NCBI RefSeq assembly: GCF_003185895.1
Contig: NZ_QHLY01000009.1
Span: 1 to 64,000, forward strand
Source: Cryobacterium arcticum
Lineage (GTDB): Bacteria; Actinomycetota; Actinomycetes; Actinomycetales; Microbacteriaceae
Direction of reading: 5' to 3'
Length of the DNA: 64,000 nucleotides
The position numbers and the translations under genes were made by a program. Of this stretch, positions 26,624-33,856 are shown piece by piece. The notes below the pieces were generated by a model. That model did not search any database. It was not told the DNA's origin and saw nothing but the letters and a program-made list of their open reading frames with translations. The stretch's first letter is position 1. Each line of letters opens with the position of its first letter.

Positions 26624-26644
26624 TTGACTCAGTATTGGGGTCAA
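26624..26644. promoter_or_regulatory. TTGAC/GTCAA inverted repeat in the divergent promoter region
   Basis: TTGAC (26624-26628) and GTCAA (26640-26644) are separated by 11 bp, inside the 112-bp AT-richer gap between the lipoprotein and the glycosyltransferase. It could be a regulator site or the TTGACT could be a -35 element. Which is right cannot be settled by inspection. Confidence 0.35.
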
Positions 26645-26673
26645 ACAGCAGATTGCCTGACAGAGTAGAAAAT

Positions 26674-28119
26674 GTGAACGAGAGAAACCGCAACGCGAAG
26701 CCCGTACCCGTCGTCGACCCTGTCGCGGCCGCATACGCCAACGAGTTCAACGAGATGGTCGAGGGCCTTCCGGCCTTCCGCCCGACCATCGGTTGCATCG
26801 TTCCCGCCTACAACGAAGCCGACTCTATTGGTGGAGTCCTCGACTCGCTGCTGGCCCAGACCCGCCTCCCCGACGTGATCCACGTCGTCGTAAACAACAC
26901 CACCGACGACACCGTGAAGATCGCCAGCGAATACGCCGGGCCGCACGAGGTCGTCACCGACGGCGTCATGCAGTTCACCGAGGTGTTCGTGCACGACATC
27001 GGCGTCAACCCCGACAAGAAGGTGGGCGCGCTCAACTACGGCTACTCGCTCATCGAGGGCTGTGACTTCCTGCTCGGGGTAGATGGCGACACCACCGCCT
27101 CCGCCAACGCTGTCGAGCAGCTCGAGGCCGAGATCGCCTCTGACACCCGCATCGGCGGCATCTCCGCGATCTATAGCATCGACGACACCGTTATTGACGG
27201 CCTGATGCCCCAATTCCTTATCGCCGGCCAGCGCGCCCAGTTCGCCGCCTTCAACATGCAGAACATGCTTCGAGGACGCAACATGGCTGTTCTCGGCGGG
27301 CAGTTTTCGATCTTCTCAATGAAGGCGCTTCGGGAAGTCATGATCGACAGCCACCAGGCCACCCCGTGGGTGAAAGACAGCGAGGTGGAAGATTCCCTGC
27401 TGTCGCTGCAGATCAAGAGCGCCGGTTACCTCACCAAGATCAGCGCCCAGGCGCGAGCCAATGTGGGCGGTATGACCACACTGCGCGGCCTCGACGCCCA
27501 ACAGGTGAAATGGAACTTCGGCGCCATCGAGTTGATGTGGCCGGGCCAGCGCGGTGACACCAAGGGCCAACCGTTCCACCCCAACCTGCGGCTGCGTTGG
27601 ATCGAGAACTTCTCGATGGTCATCAACGTGCTCACCCGGGTGATGTTTTTCATCCTGCTCTTCGCCTCGCTGTCGATCAACGCCTTCGTGTTCAGCCCGA
27701 TCTGGCTGATCCCGCCCTTCATTGCCATCTTCCTCAACCTGCGCACGGCCCTGTCGATGAAGACTCGCACCTGGAAGGACATCATTTTCGCGGTCGGGTT
27801 CCTGCCTGCCGAACTGTACATGTGGGTGCGGATCGGGCACTTCGTACGCGCCTGGACCAAATTCGCCAGCAACAAGCAGGTCGACAACTGGGCAGAGCAG
27901 GCCAAGGCCGAGCGTGGAAGCGGCAATGCCTACCTGGTGCCCCTCTTGGTGGCGCTCGCTGCCGCGGCCGCCATGGTCTTCGTCTGGCTGCAGCTGCCCG
28001 TCGTCGTCCAGTCCACCATCCTCTGGATCGGTTGGCCGATCCTCGGTGTCACCACCGTCATCCAGACCCTCACCATGTTCGTCACGCTCACCAAGCGTCA
28101 CCGCGGTTACCGCGTGTGA
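26674..28119 (+). CDS. Processive family-2 glycosyltransferase (cellulose/hyaluronan synthase-like)
   Basis: 481 residues from GTG 26674. The GT2 core shows GCIVPAYNEADSIGGVLDSLL (about 40), the metal-binding DGD in LLGVDGDTTAS (about 136), the catalytic ED in KDSEVEDSLL (about 238) and QQVKW (about 276), equivalent to the QxxRW acceptor motif of processive synthases. About four C-terminal transmembrane segments follow (from residue ~315), and no N-terminal helices or PilZ domain are present. It is therefore a short, membrane-attached polysaccharide synthase, perhaps making a beta-linked glycan. The neighbouring GH6 enzyme and c-di-GMP proteins support a cellulose-like system. The Hpt-like gene overlaps its stop (GTGA). 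Confidence 0.85.
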   Translation: MNERNRNAKPVPVVDPVAAAYANEFNEMVEGLPAFRPTIGCIVPAYNEADSIGGVLDSLLAQTRLPDVIHVVVNNTTDDTVKIASEYAGPHEVVTDGVMQFTEVFVHDIGVNPDKKVGALNYGYSLIEGCDFLLGVDGDTTASANAVEQLEAEIASDTRIGGISAIYSIDDTVIDGLMPQFLIAGQRAQFAAFNMQNMLRGRNMAVLGGQFSIFSMKALREVMIDSHQATPWVKDSEVEDSLLSLQIKSAGYLTKISAQARANVGGMTTLRGLDAQQVKWNFGAIELMWPGQRGDTKGQPFHPNLRLRWIENFSMVINVLTRVMFFILLFASLSINAFVFSPIWLIPPFIAIFLNLRTALSMKTRTWKDIIFAVGFLPAELYMWVRIGHFVRAWTKFASNKQVDNWAEQAKAERGSGNAYLVPLLVALAAAAAMVFVWLQLPVVVQSTILWIGWPILGVTTVIQTLTMFVTLTKRHRGYRV

Positions 28120-28478
28120 GTGCCCACATCGAAGCCACGGCACTGCGCGCTCTCCTCACCCAGATGGGCGGCGACCGCGAGATGCAGCGACGCTTCGTGC
28201 ACGACTTCGTGCACCTGTGGCGTAGCCGCTCTCAGCGCCTTGCGGCGGCACTGACCGCGCCGTTCCCGAACGCCGAAGAGGCCCATGTCGTGCTCCTGAG
28301 CATCCGCTCCAGCAGCACCATGGTGGGCGCCGTCACCGTTGAGGCCACGGCCGCGATGATGCACGACGCGTTGCGTGACGGTGACATCGCCGGCTCTGTT
28401 CGGCACATCGATCGCCTCAACGAGGTAGGCGAGCGGGCCTGCGAGGATCTCGCGGCCATGTTCGCGCTGCAGCGCTAG
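28116..28478 (+). CDS. Hpt-domain-like protein lacking the phospho-histidine
   Basis: 120 residues, starting with GTG that overlaps the glycosyltransferase stop. The pattern MQRRFVHDFVHLWRSRSQRL, then AEEAHVVLLSIRSSSTMVGA (about residues 52-71) and a last helix VRHIDRLNEVGERACEDL follows the Hpt four-helix fold, in which H-x-L-K-G-S-S carries the phosphorylated His. Here the aligned segment reads LSIRSSS, so the His position is Leu. A His four residues earlier (His57) does not fit the spacing. It probably binds a response-regulator receiver domain without relaying phosphate. Coupling to the synthase suggests control of polymer production. It converges on the response regulator at 28486 (7-bp gap). 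Confidence 0.65.
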   Translation: MSAHIEATALRALLTQMGGDREMQRRFVHDFVHLWRSRSQRLAAALTAPFPNAEEAHVVLLSIRSSSTMVGAVTVEATAAMMHDALRDGDIAGSVRHIDRLNEVGERACEDLAAMFALQR

Positions 28479-28485
28479 ATAGCGG

Positions 28486-29451
28486 CTAGTCTCCGCGCCC
28501 GGCTTCGTCGGATGCGGCCAACCGGTACCCGACGCCCCGCACGGTTTCGAGCCAGCGCGGCGCGGTGAGACTGTCGCCGAGCTTGCGTCGCAGGTTACTC
28601 AGGTGCGCCTCGACAGCGCGCTTGTCGGCTTCGTTCACGTAGTAGCTGGTCACGTAGCTCTCGCCGCGCAGGAGCAGGGCCAGGTCGGCCTTGCTGCGCA
28701 CCCGGCGCTTGGATTCCAGCAGCGCGGCCAGTAGGTCGAACTCGGTGCGGGTGAGGTCGAGTTCGGTGGTGCCGAGGATCGCCAGGCGCATGTCGTTGCT
28801 CAACCGCAGACCGTTGTGCTCCATCCAGTCCTCGGCCCTGTCGTCAGTGATGGCAGTGCCGACGGGAGCGCCATTCACGCTGCCGGCGGCGGCAGGTTCG
28901 GCGGCGACGGGCACCGGGGCCAGTAGGGGAATCTCGGCGACGGGAATCGGCGCCGGCTGCGGTGGAACGTAAGCGGGTGTGAATGCGGGCTCGGCGGCAA
29001 CCGGGGCCGGGGGAGCGGCAACGAGGTCGGCGGGCAGCGGGGCAGCGGCGCCCTCAGGAGCCACGGCCAGTCGCGGGCGCCGCAGCATCGCGTCGATGCG
29101 GGCGCGCAGCTCGCGCGGCCGGAACGGTTTGGTGAGGTAGTCGTCCGCGCCGGCCTCCAGGCCCTGAAGCGTGTCGATTTCCTCATCGCGGGCGGTGAGC
29201 ATGACCAGGTAGGTGGCGCTGAAGGTGCGAATCCGCTTGGCGGTCTCGAACCCGTCCATTCCGGGCATGCTCACGTCGAGTGTGGTGACGATGGGATCGT
29301 ACGCGCGAACGGCCCGGATCCCGTCAAGCCCATTGCTCGTCGCGATCGCATCGAAACCGGCTTGGGTCAGAACGGCCTCGAGCAGATGGCGAATATCCGC
29401 GTCATCTTCGATGATCACCGCAACCCGACGTGCTTCCCCAGACGACGACAT
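28486..29451 (-). CDS. OmpR/PhoB-type response regulator with extended linker
   Basis: 321 residues. The receiver domain has the acidic pair (EDDAD, residues 15-19), phospho-Asp59 in TTLDVSMPGMDG and Lys108 in YLTKPF. A ~90-residue Pro/Ala/Val-rich linker (about 130-210) is far longer than the usual few residues. The C-terminal winged helix is complete (LDLTRTEFDLLAALLESKRRVRSK, then VEAHLSNLRRKLGD and VRGVGYRL). It lies 46 bp downstream of the GH6 gene on the same strand and has no adjacent kinase. The PAS kinase at 23053 and the pseudo-Hpt at 28116 are candidate partners. Confidence 0.9.
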   Translation of the reverse strand: MSSSGEARRVAVIIEDDADIRHLLEAVLTQAGFDAIATSNGLDGIRAVRAYDPIVTTLDVSMPGMDGFETAKRIRTFSATYLVMLTARDEEIDTLQGLEAGADDYLTKPFRPRELRARIDAMLRRPRLAVAPEGAAAPLPADLVAAPPAPVAAEPAFTPAYVPPQPAPIPVAEIPLLAPVPVAAEPAAAGSVNGAPVGTAITDDRAEDWMEHNGLRLSNDMRLAILGTTELDLTRTEFDLLAALLESKRRVRSKADLALLLRGESYVTSYYVNEADKRAVEAHLSNLRRKLGDSLTAPRWLETVRGVGYRLAASDEAGRGD

Positions 29452-29497
29452 AACTGCGTACCCTACCCGCTCTGAATATCCATCAATTTAGCCAACC

Positions 29498-30499
29498 TTA
29501 CCAACCAGCGGTGGCTGCAAGCTGTAGCGCACGCTCATTCCACCACTCGCCGGCTTTCGGGCCGTTGTTGCAGGTGCCATCGCTCTCGCCCGGCTCCTTG
29601 ATCCAGAGGTTCGCGTCCCGCAGGCCGCCATCCGTGGTGGCCTCCGCCGTCGCACCCAGCGCGCGGCCGGAGGGGTTGCACCACTCGCCATTGCTGCCGA
29701 CGCCGTTGCGTGAGGTGTCGACGATGAAATGGGCGCCGTTGGTGAGAGAGGACACAGATTCACCGAAGAGCTGCTCGGCCGCGGAGTCGTTGTAGTTGGA
29801 GACGTTGGTGACGAACCCGCGCACACTCTGCACTCCGGCCCGGTTGAGCAAGTCGGCCATCGTGGCGGGGTCGATCCAGTCGGAATGGCCCGCGTCGAGG
29901 TACACGGTGGCGCTGCTGTCGGCGAAGGAGGTCACGCCCTGCTGGATCTGCTGGATGCGCTGATCGACGTTGCCGCATTCCTGGGCCAGCGGCAGCGCAT
30001 CCGGCTCCAGGATGACGACGGCGGTGTGCAGCGTGAGTGCCGCGGCGATCGACGCGACCCAGACCGGGTAGTCCCCTTCCGACAGGCCGCCGGCGGAGTG
30101 TTGGCCGCAGTCGCGGTTGGGGATGCCGTAGACCACGAACACGGGCACCTGACCGGTGGCGAGTGCGGCGTCGGCGATGGCGGTGACATCCGCCTGCACG
30201 GTGTCGAGCGGAAACACCTCCGGCTTAAGCCAGATGGCGGCCGGCTGCTCGGCGATGCGGGCGATCACGGCGGCGTCGGCCGAGCCCGGGTCGGCCTTCT
30301 CCGCGGCGGTGGCGGCGATATGCGCCGTGGACTCCGGGTTGGTGTAGAACGAGGCCCCGGCGAGAGGATTCGTGTTCGCCGCTTCGCTGCTGGCGACCGC
30401 GACCGCGAAGGAGCCAACGAAGAGGCCGAGAGCCACGATGGGGGCAGCCAGGGCGATGATGCCCAGGGAGAGGCCGATGCGGCTTCCAGTGGAGTCCAT
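29498..30499 (-). CDS. Glycoside hydrolase family 6 (cellulase-type), secreted
   Basis: 333 residues with an N-terminal hydrophobic signal or anchor (LGIIALAAPIVALGLFVGS). GH6 motifs are complete: YGIPNRDCGQHSAGG with Asp130, VILEPDALP with catalytic acid Asp167, YLDAGHSDW, FIVDTSRNG and LWIKEPGESDG. Family members cleave beta-1,4-glucan with inversion. No carbohydrate-binding module is present, which fits a role in trimming or releasing a self-made glycan rather than feeding on cellulose. Pairing with a family-2 synthase recalls actinobacterial and proteobacterial cellulose operons, where a cellulase accompanies synthesis. Confidence 0.92.
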   Translation of the reverse strand: MDSTGSRIGLSLGIIALAAPIVALGLFVGSFAVAVASSEAANTNPLAGASFYTNPESTAHIAATAAEKADPGSADAAVIARIAEQPAAIWLKPEVFPLDTVQADVTAIADAALATGQVPVFVVYGIPNRDCGQHSAGGLSEGDYPVWVASIAAALTLHTAVVILEPDALPLAQECGNVDQRIQQIQQGVTSFADSSATVYLDAGHSDWIDPATMADLLNRAGVQSVRGFVTNVSNYNDSAAEQLFGESVSSLTNGAHFIVDTSRNGVGSNGEWCNPSGRALGATAEATTDGGLRDANLWIKEPGESDGTCNNGPKAGEWWNERALQLAATAGW

Positions 30500-30578
30500 T
30501 CGCCAACCCTATCCTGGCCGGGTTACGCCGAGCCCTGCCCTCGGCCGAGTGGGCGGATGCTCGGGTTAGACTCTGAGC

Positions 30579-32057
30579 GTGAATTTACAACCGAAGGTCG
30601 ATGTTGCCCTGATCGGTGGGGGGATCATGAGTGCGACTCTGGCCACCCTGCTCGCCGAATTGCAGCCGGACTGGACCATCGAGGTCTACGAGCGCCTGGG
30701 CGAACTCGCCCAGGAGAGCTCCAACCCGTGGAACAACGCCGGCACGGGCCATGCTGCCCTGTGCGAGCTCAATTACATGCCTCAGGCTCCCGACGGCTCG
30801 GTCACGGCCGAGAAGGCCGTTGCGATCAACGAGCAGTTCCAGATCAGCCGCCAGCTCTGGGCGCACCTGGTGCAGACCGGGGTGCTGCCGGAGCCGGAGA
30901 AGTTCATCAACTCCACCCCGCACATGACCTTCGTGCACGGTGCGGCCAATGTGGACTACCTGCGCAAGCGGTTCGACGTGCTCGCCGACCAGCCGCTGTT
31001 CGCCGGCATGGAATACAGCGAGGATCCCGCTGTGATCGGCAGCTGGACCCCGCTGATCACCAAGAAGCGCGCCCCCAAGCAGAAGATCGCGGCGACGCGT
31101 ATCGCATCCGGCACCGATGTGGACTTCGGCGCCGTCACCCGGTACCTGTTCGACTCGCTCACAGAGCGAGGGGTGAAGGTGCACCTCAACCAGCAGGTCA
31201 CCAGCCTCAAGCAGGAGGACGACGGCACCTGGAAGCTCAAGCTGCTCAGTCTGGTGGGCCGGTACACGAACACGGTCGAAGCCCGCTTCGTCTTCGTCGG
31301 CGCCGGCGGTGGGGCGCTCGCCCTGCTGCAGAAGAGCGGAATCCCCGAAATCGAGGGGTTCGGCGGCTTCCCGATCAGCGGCCAGTTCCTGCGCACCACC
31401 AACCCCGCCATCGTGGCGCAGCACCAGGCCAAGGTCTACGGCAAGGCCGCCGTCGGCGCCCCGCCGATGTCGGTGCCCCACCTCGACACCCGCGTCGTCG
31501 ACGGCGAGAGCTCGCTGCTCTTCGGCCCGTTTGCCGGCTTCAGCCCCAAGTTCCTCAAGCGCAGCACCTGGTTCGACCTGCCGTTCTCGGTGCGGCCGCA
31601 CAACCTGGTGCCCATGCTCGCCGTGGCCAAGAACAACGTCAGCCTGATGAAGTACCTCGTCGGTGAAGTCTTCGCCTCCCGCAAGGCCAAGCTCGAGGCA
31701 CTGCGGGAGTTCATGCCCACCGCTCAGGCCAAGGACTGGGAACTGATCACCGCCGGTCAGCGGGTACAGGTGATGAAGAAGGATCCCAAGGCCGGGGGAG
31801 TGCTGCAGTTCGGCACCGAGGTGATCACCTCGGCCGACGGCAGCATCGCCGGGCTGCTCGGGGCGTCGCCCGGCGCATCCACCGCCGCGCCGATCATGGT
31901 CGACCTGCTCAAGCGCTGCTTCCCGGGCGAATACTCGCGCTGGGAACCCCGACTGCGCGAGATGATCCCGAGCCTGGGTACCAAGCTCAGCGACGACCCC
32001 GCTGCTGCCGCGGCCTCCCTCGCCGACACCGCCGCCACCTTGCACCTCACCGCCTAG
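30579..32057 (+). CDS. mqo: Malate:quinone oxidoreductase
   Basis: FAD-dependent membrane-associated enzyme oxidising malate to oxaloacetate and passing electrons to quinone. It is 492 residues, the family length. The FAD-binding start VDVALIGGGIMSATLATLL, NPWNNAGTGHAALCELNY, TPHMTFVHG and the C-terminal GLLGASPGASTAAPIM are characteristic. The start is GTG 30579, diverging from the GH6 gene with 79 bp between. It is likely the citric-acid-cycle malate-oxidising enzyme in this organism. Confidence 0.96.
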   Translation: MNLQPKVDVALIGGGIMSATLATLLAELQPDWTIEVYERLGELAQESSNPWNNAGTGHAALCELNYMPQAPDGSVTAEKAVAINEQFQISRQLWAHLVQTGVLPEPEKFINSTPHMTFVHGAANVDYLRKRFDVLADQPLFAGMEYSEDPAVIGSWTPLITKKRAPKQKIAATRIASGTDVDFGAVTRYLFDSLTERGVKVHLNQQVTSLKQEDDGTWKLKLLSLVGRYTNTVEARFVFVGAGGGALALLQKSGIPEIEGFGGFPISGQFLRTTNPAIVAQHQAKVYGKAAVGAPPMSVPHLDTRVVDGESSLLFGPFAGFSPKFLKRSTWFDLPFSVRPHNLVPMLAVAKNNVSLMKYLVGEVFASRKAKLEALREFMPTAQAKDWELITAGQRVQVMKKDPKAGGVLQFGTEVITSADGSIAGLLGASPGASTAAPIMVDLLKRCFPGEYSRWEPRLREMIPSLGTKLSDDPAAAAASLADTAATLHLTA

Positions 32058-32080
32058 GTCCACCGGCCGGCGCGTCCCCT

Positions 32081-32176
32081 CCGCTGGTCGAGCCTGTCGA
32101 GACCCGAACCGGGATCTCGACAGGCTCGATCAACGAGGTGGTAGTGCCTCTCCCGCTGGTCGAGCCTGTCGAGACC
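32081..32176. repeat. Cluster of 24-bp dispersed repeats
   Basis: CCGCTGGTCGAGCCTGTCGAGACC occurs at 32081-32104 and again, identically, at 32153-32176. An inverted variant (ATCTCGACAGGCTCGATCAACG) lies at about 32114-32135. Such GGTCTCGACAGGCTCGACC units are a known dispersed repeat type in Microbacteriaceae and relatives. The inverted copies after mqo can form a hairpin and may end transcription. Confidence 0.75.
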
Positions 32177-32276
32177 CCGCAACGCACCCGAATCCCAAAA
32201 CGCGGAATACTCCACCGCGCCACAAGCTTGGGTCCAGAGTGACCTACAGAATCGACACCCGGGCCCTGACCATCCG

Positions 32277-33710
32277 ATGAGTGTCGATCGCAGGGACGTC
32301 GGCTTCCGCTCCGAACGCGGGCCCATCCTCATCGCCCTGATGTTGACGACCGGCCTCGTCGCCATCGAGTCGACGATTCTCGCCACGGCGGTGCCCTCCA
32401 TCGTGAAGGACATCGGCGGCTTCTCGCAGTTCCCGTGGCTGTTCTCCATCTACCTCCTCGCCCAAGCGGTGTCGGTGCCCGTGTATGCCAAGCTGTCCGA
32501 CGTCATCGGCCGCAAGCCGATCCTCCTGTTCGGCATCGGGATCTTCCTGCTCGGCTCAATCCTGTGCGGGTTCGCCTGGAGCATGCCCGCCCTCATCGCG
32601 TTCCGCGCCATTCAGGGCCTTGGCGCCGGCGCGATCATGCCGATGTCGGTCACGATCGCCGGGGATATCTACACCGTGGCCGAGCGTGCCAAGACCCAGG
32701 GCTACCTCGCCAGCGTCTGGGCGATCTCCTCCGTTGTCGGGCCGACCCTGGGCGGGGTGTTCGCCGAGTTCTCTACCTGGCGATGGATCTTCTTCATCAA
32801 CATTCCGCTGTGCCTGATCGCGGCGTGGATGCTGATGCGCACCTTCCACGAGACCATTCAGCACCGCAGCCACAAGGTGGACTACCTCGGCGCCACCCTC
32901 CTGATGCTCGCGCTGAGCGCGCTGCTCCTGGCGGTGCTCGAAGGCGGGCAGGCATGGGCATGGGCCTCACCGCAGAGCATCGGCATCTTCGCGGCCGGCG
33001 CCGTGTTGCTGATCGCCTTCGTCCTCGCGGAACGGCGGGCGGCTGAGCCGGTGCTTCCGATGTGGGTGTTCTCCCGGCGGGTGGTGCTGACGAGTTCGCT
33101 GATCGGGCTGGGCGTCGGTTCGATCATGCTCGGGCTGACCTCGTTCGTGCCCACCTACCTGGAGGGGTCGCTCGGCGTCACCCCCATCCTCGGCGGCCTC
33201 GCCGTGGCGGCCCTGACCATCGGCTGGCCGATCTCGGCCTCGCAGTCGGGCCGGCTCTACCTGCGGATCGGCTTCCGCGCCACCGTGCTGATCGGCATGG
33301 CCATCACCGTGCTCGGCACGGCGGTGCTCGCGCTTACTGCCGGCACGCCCTCCGTCGTCACCGTAGCCGTGGCCTGCTTCGTGATCGGCCTCGGGCTGGG
33401 CCTGGTGGCCACGCCGTCGATGATCGCCGCCCAATCGAGCGTGGGCTGGGACGAACGCGGGGTCGTCACCGGAACGAACATGTTCTCCCGATCGATCGGC
33501 AGCGCCGTCGGCGTCGCGATCTTCGGCGCCATCGCCAACGCCATCTACGCGCTGCCCGGTAACGCGAGCCACGACCCGGCCGCGATCACGGCCGCCTCCT
33601 CCGCCGTATTCGTCGCCCTGGCGATCGCCGCAGTCGCGACCGTCGTCGCGGCCTTCTACATGCCCCGCACCAAGCCGCTCGGCCTGGAGTCCGTGCCCAT
33701 CACCCCGTAG
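32277..33710 (+). CDS. MFS drug transporter, EmrB/QacA (DHA2) type
   Basis: 477 residues with about 14 hydrophobic helices. Loop motif KLSDVIGRKPILL (motif A), FRAIQGLGAGAIMPMSVTIAGD and the antiporter motif SVVGPTLGGVFAEFSTWRWIFFINIP (motif C) identify a proton-coupled drug exporter. It stands alone, after the repeat cluster. The substrate cannot be inferred. Confidence 0.88.
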   Translation: MSVDRRDVGFRSERGPILIALMLTTGLVAIESTILATAVPSIVKDIGGFSQFPWLFSIYLLAQAVSVPVYAKLSDVIGRKPILLFGIGIFLLGSILCGFAWSMPALIAFRAIQGLGAGAIMPMSVTIAGDIYTVAERAKTQGYLASVWAISSVVGPTLGGVFAEFSTWRWIFFINIPLCLIAAWMLMRTFHETIQHRSHKVDYLGATLLMLALSALLLAVLEGGQAWAWASPQSIGIFAAGAVLLIAFVLAERRAAEPVLPMWVFSRRVVLTSSLIGLGVGSIMLGLTSFVPTYLEGSLGVTPILGGLAVAALTIGWPISASQSGRLYLRIGFRATVLIGMAITVLGTAVLALTAGTPSVVTVAVACFVIGLGLGLVATPSMIAAQSSVGWDERGVVTGTNMFSRSIGSAVGVAIFGAIANAIYALPGNASHDPAAITAASSAVFVALAIAAVATVVAAFYMPRTKPLGLESVPITP

Positions 33711-33832
33711 CCGCGGCCCTCAACGGTCTGCGCGGGTCAGGCGCCGCAACGCGCGTGGCGCGCCACCCGCGAATCGGCGCTGTGCCCGCGAATCTCCACT
33801 GAGACCGGCACCCCTGCTCGCTTGCACTTCAC

Positions 33833-33848
33833 TCGAACGTGTGTTCGA
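33833..33848 (+). promoter_or_regulatory. LexA binding site (SOS box)
   Basis: TCGAAC-GTGT-GTTCGA is a perfect palindrome matching the actinobacterial SOS box consensus TCGAAC(N4)GTTCGA. It ends 8 bp before the ATG of the radical SAM gene, so LexA binding would block initiation directly. The upstream MFS gene ends ~120 bp earlier, so the target is clear. Confidence 0.85.
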
Positions 33849-33856
33849 CTATATGC

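Noticed and set aside
26674..28119. PilZ domain in the GT2 synthase for direct c-di-GMP control
   Set aside because: No RxxxR...D/NxSxxG pattern is present in the C-terminal part, which is only membrane helices.
29729..31666. 645-residue plus-strand frame spanning the GH6 and mqo genes
   Set aside because: It runs antisense to GH6 and out of frame with mqo, both of which have complete catalytic motifs.
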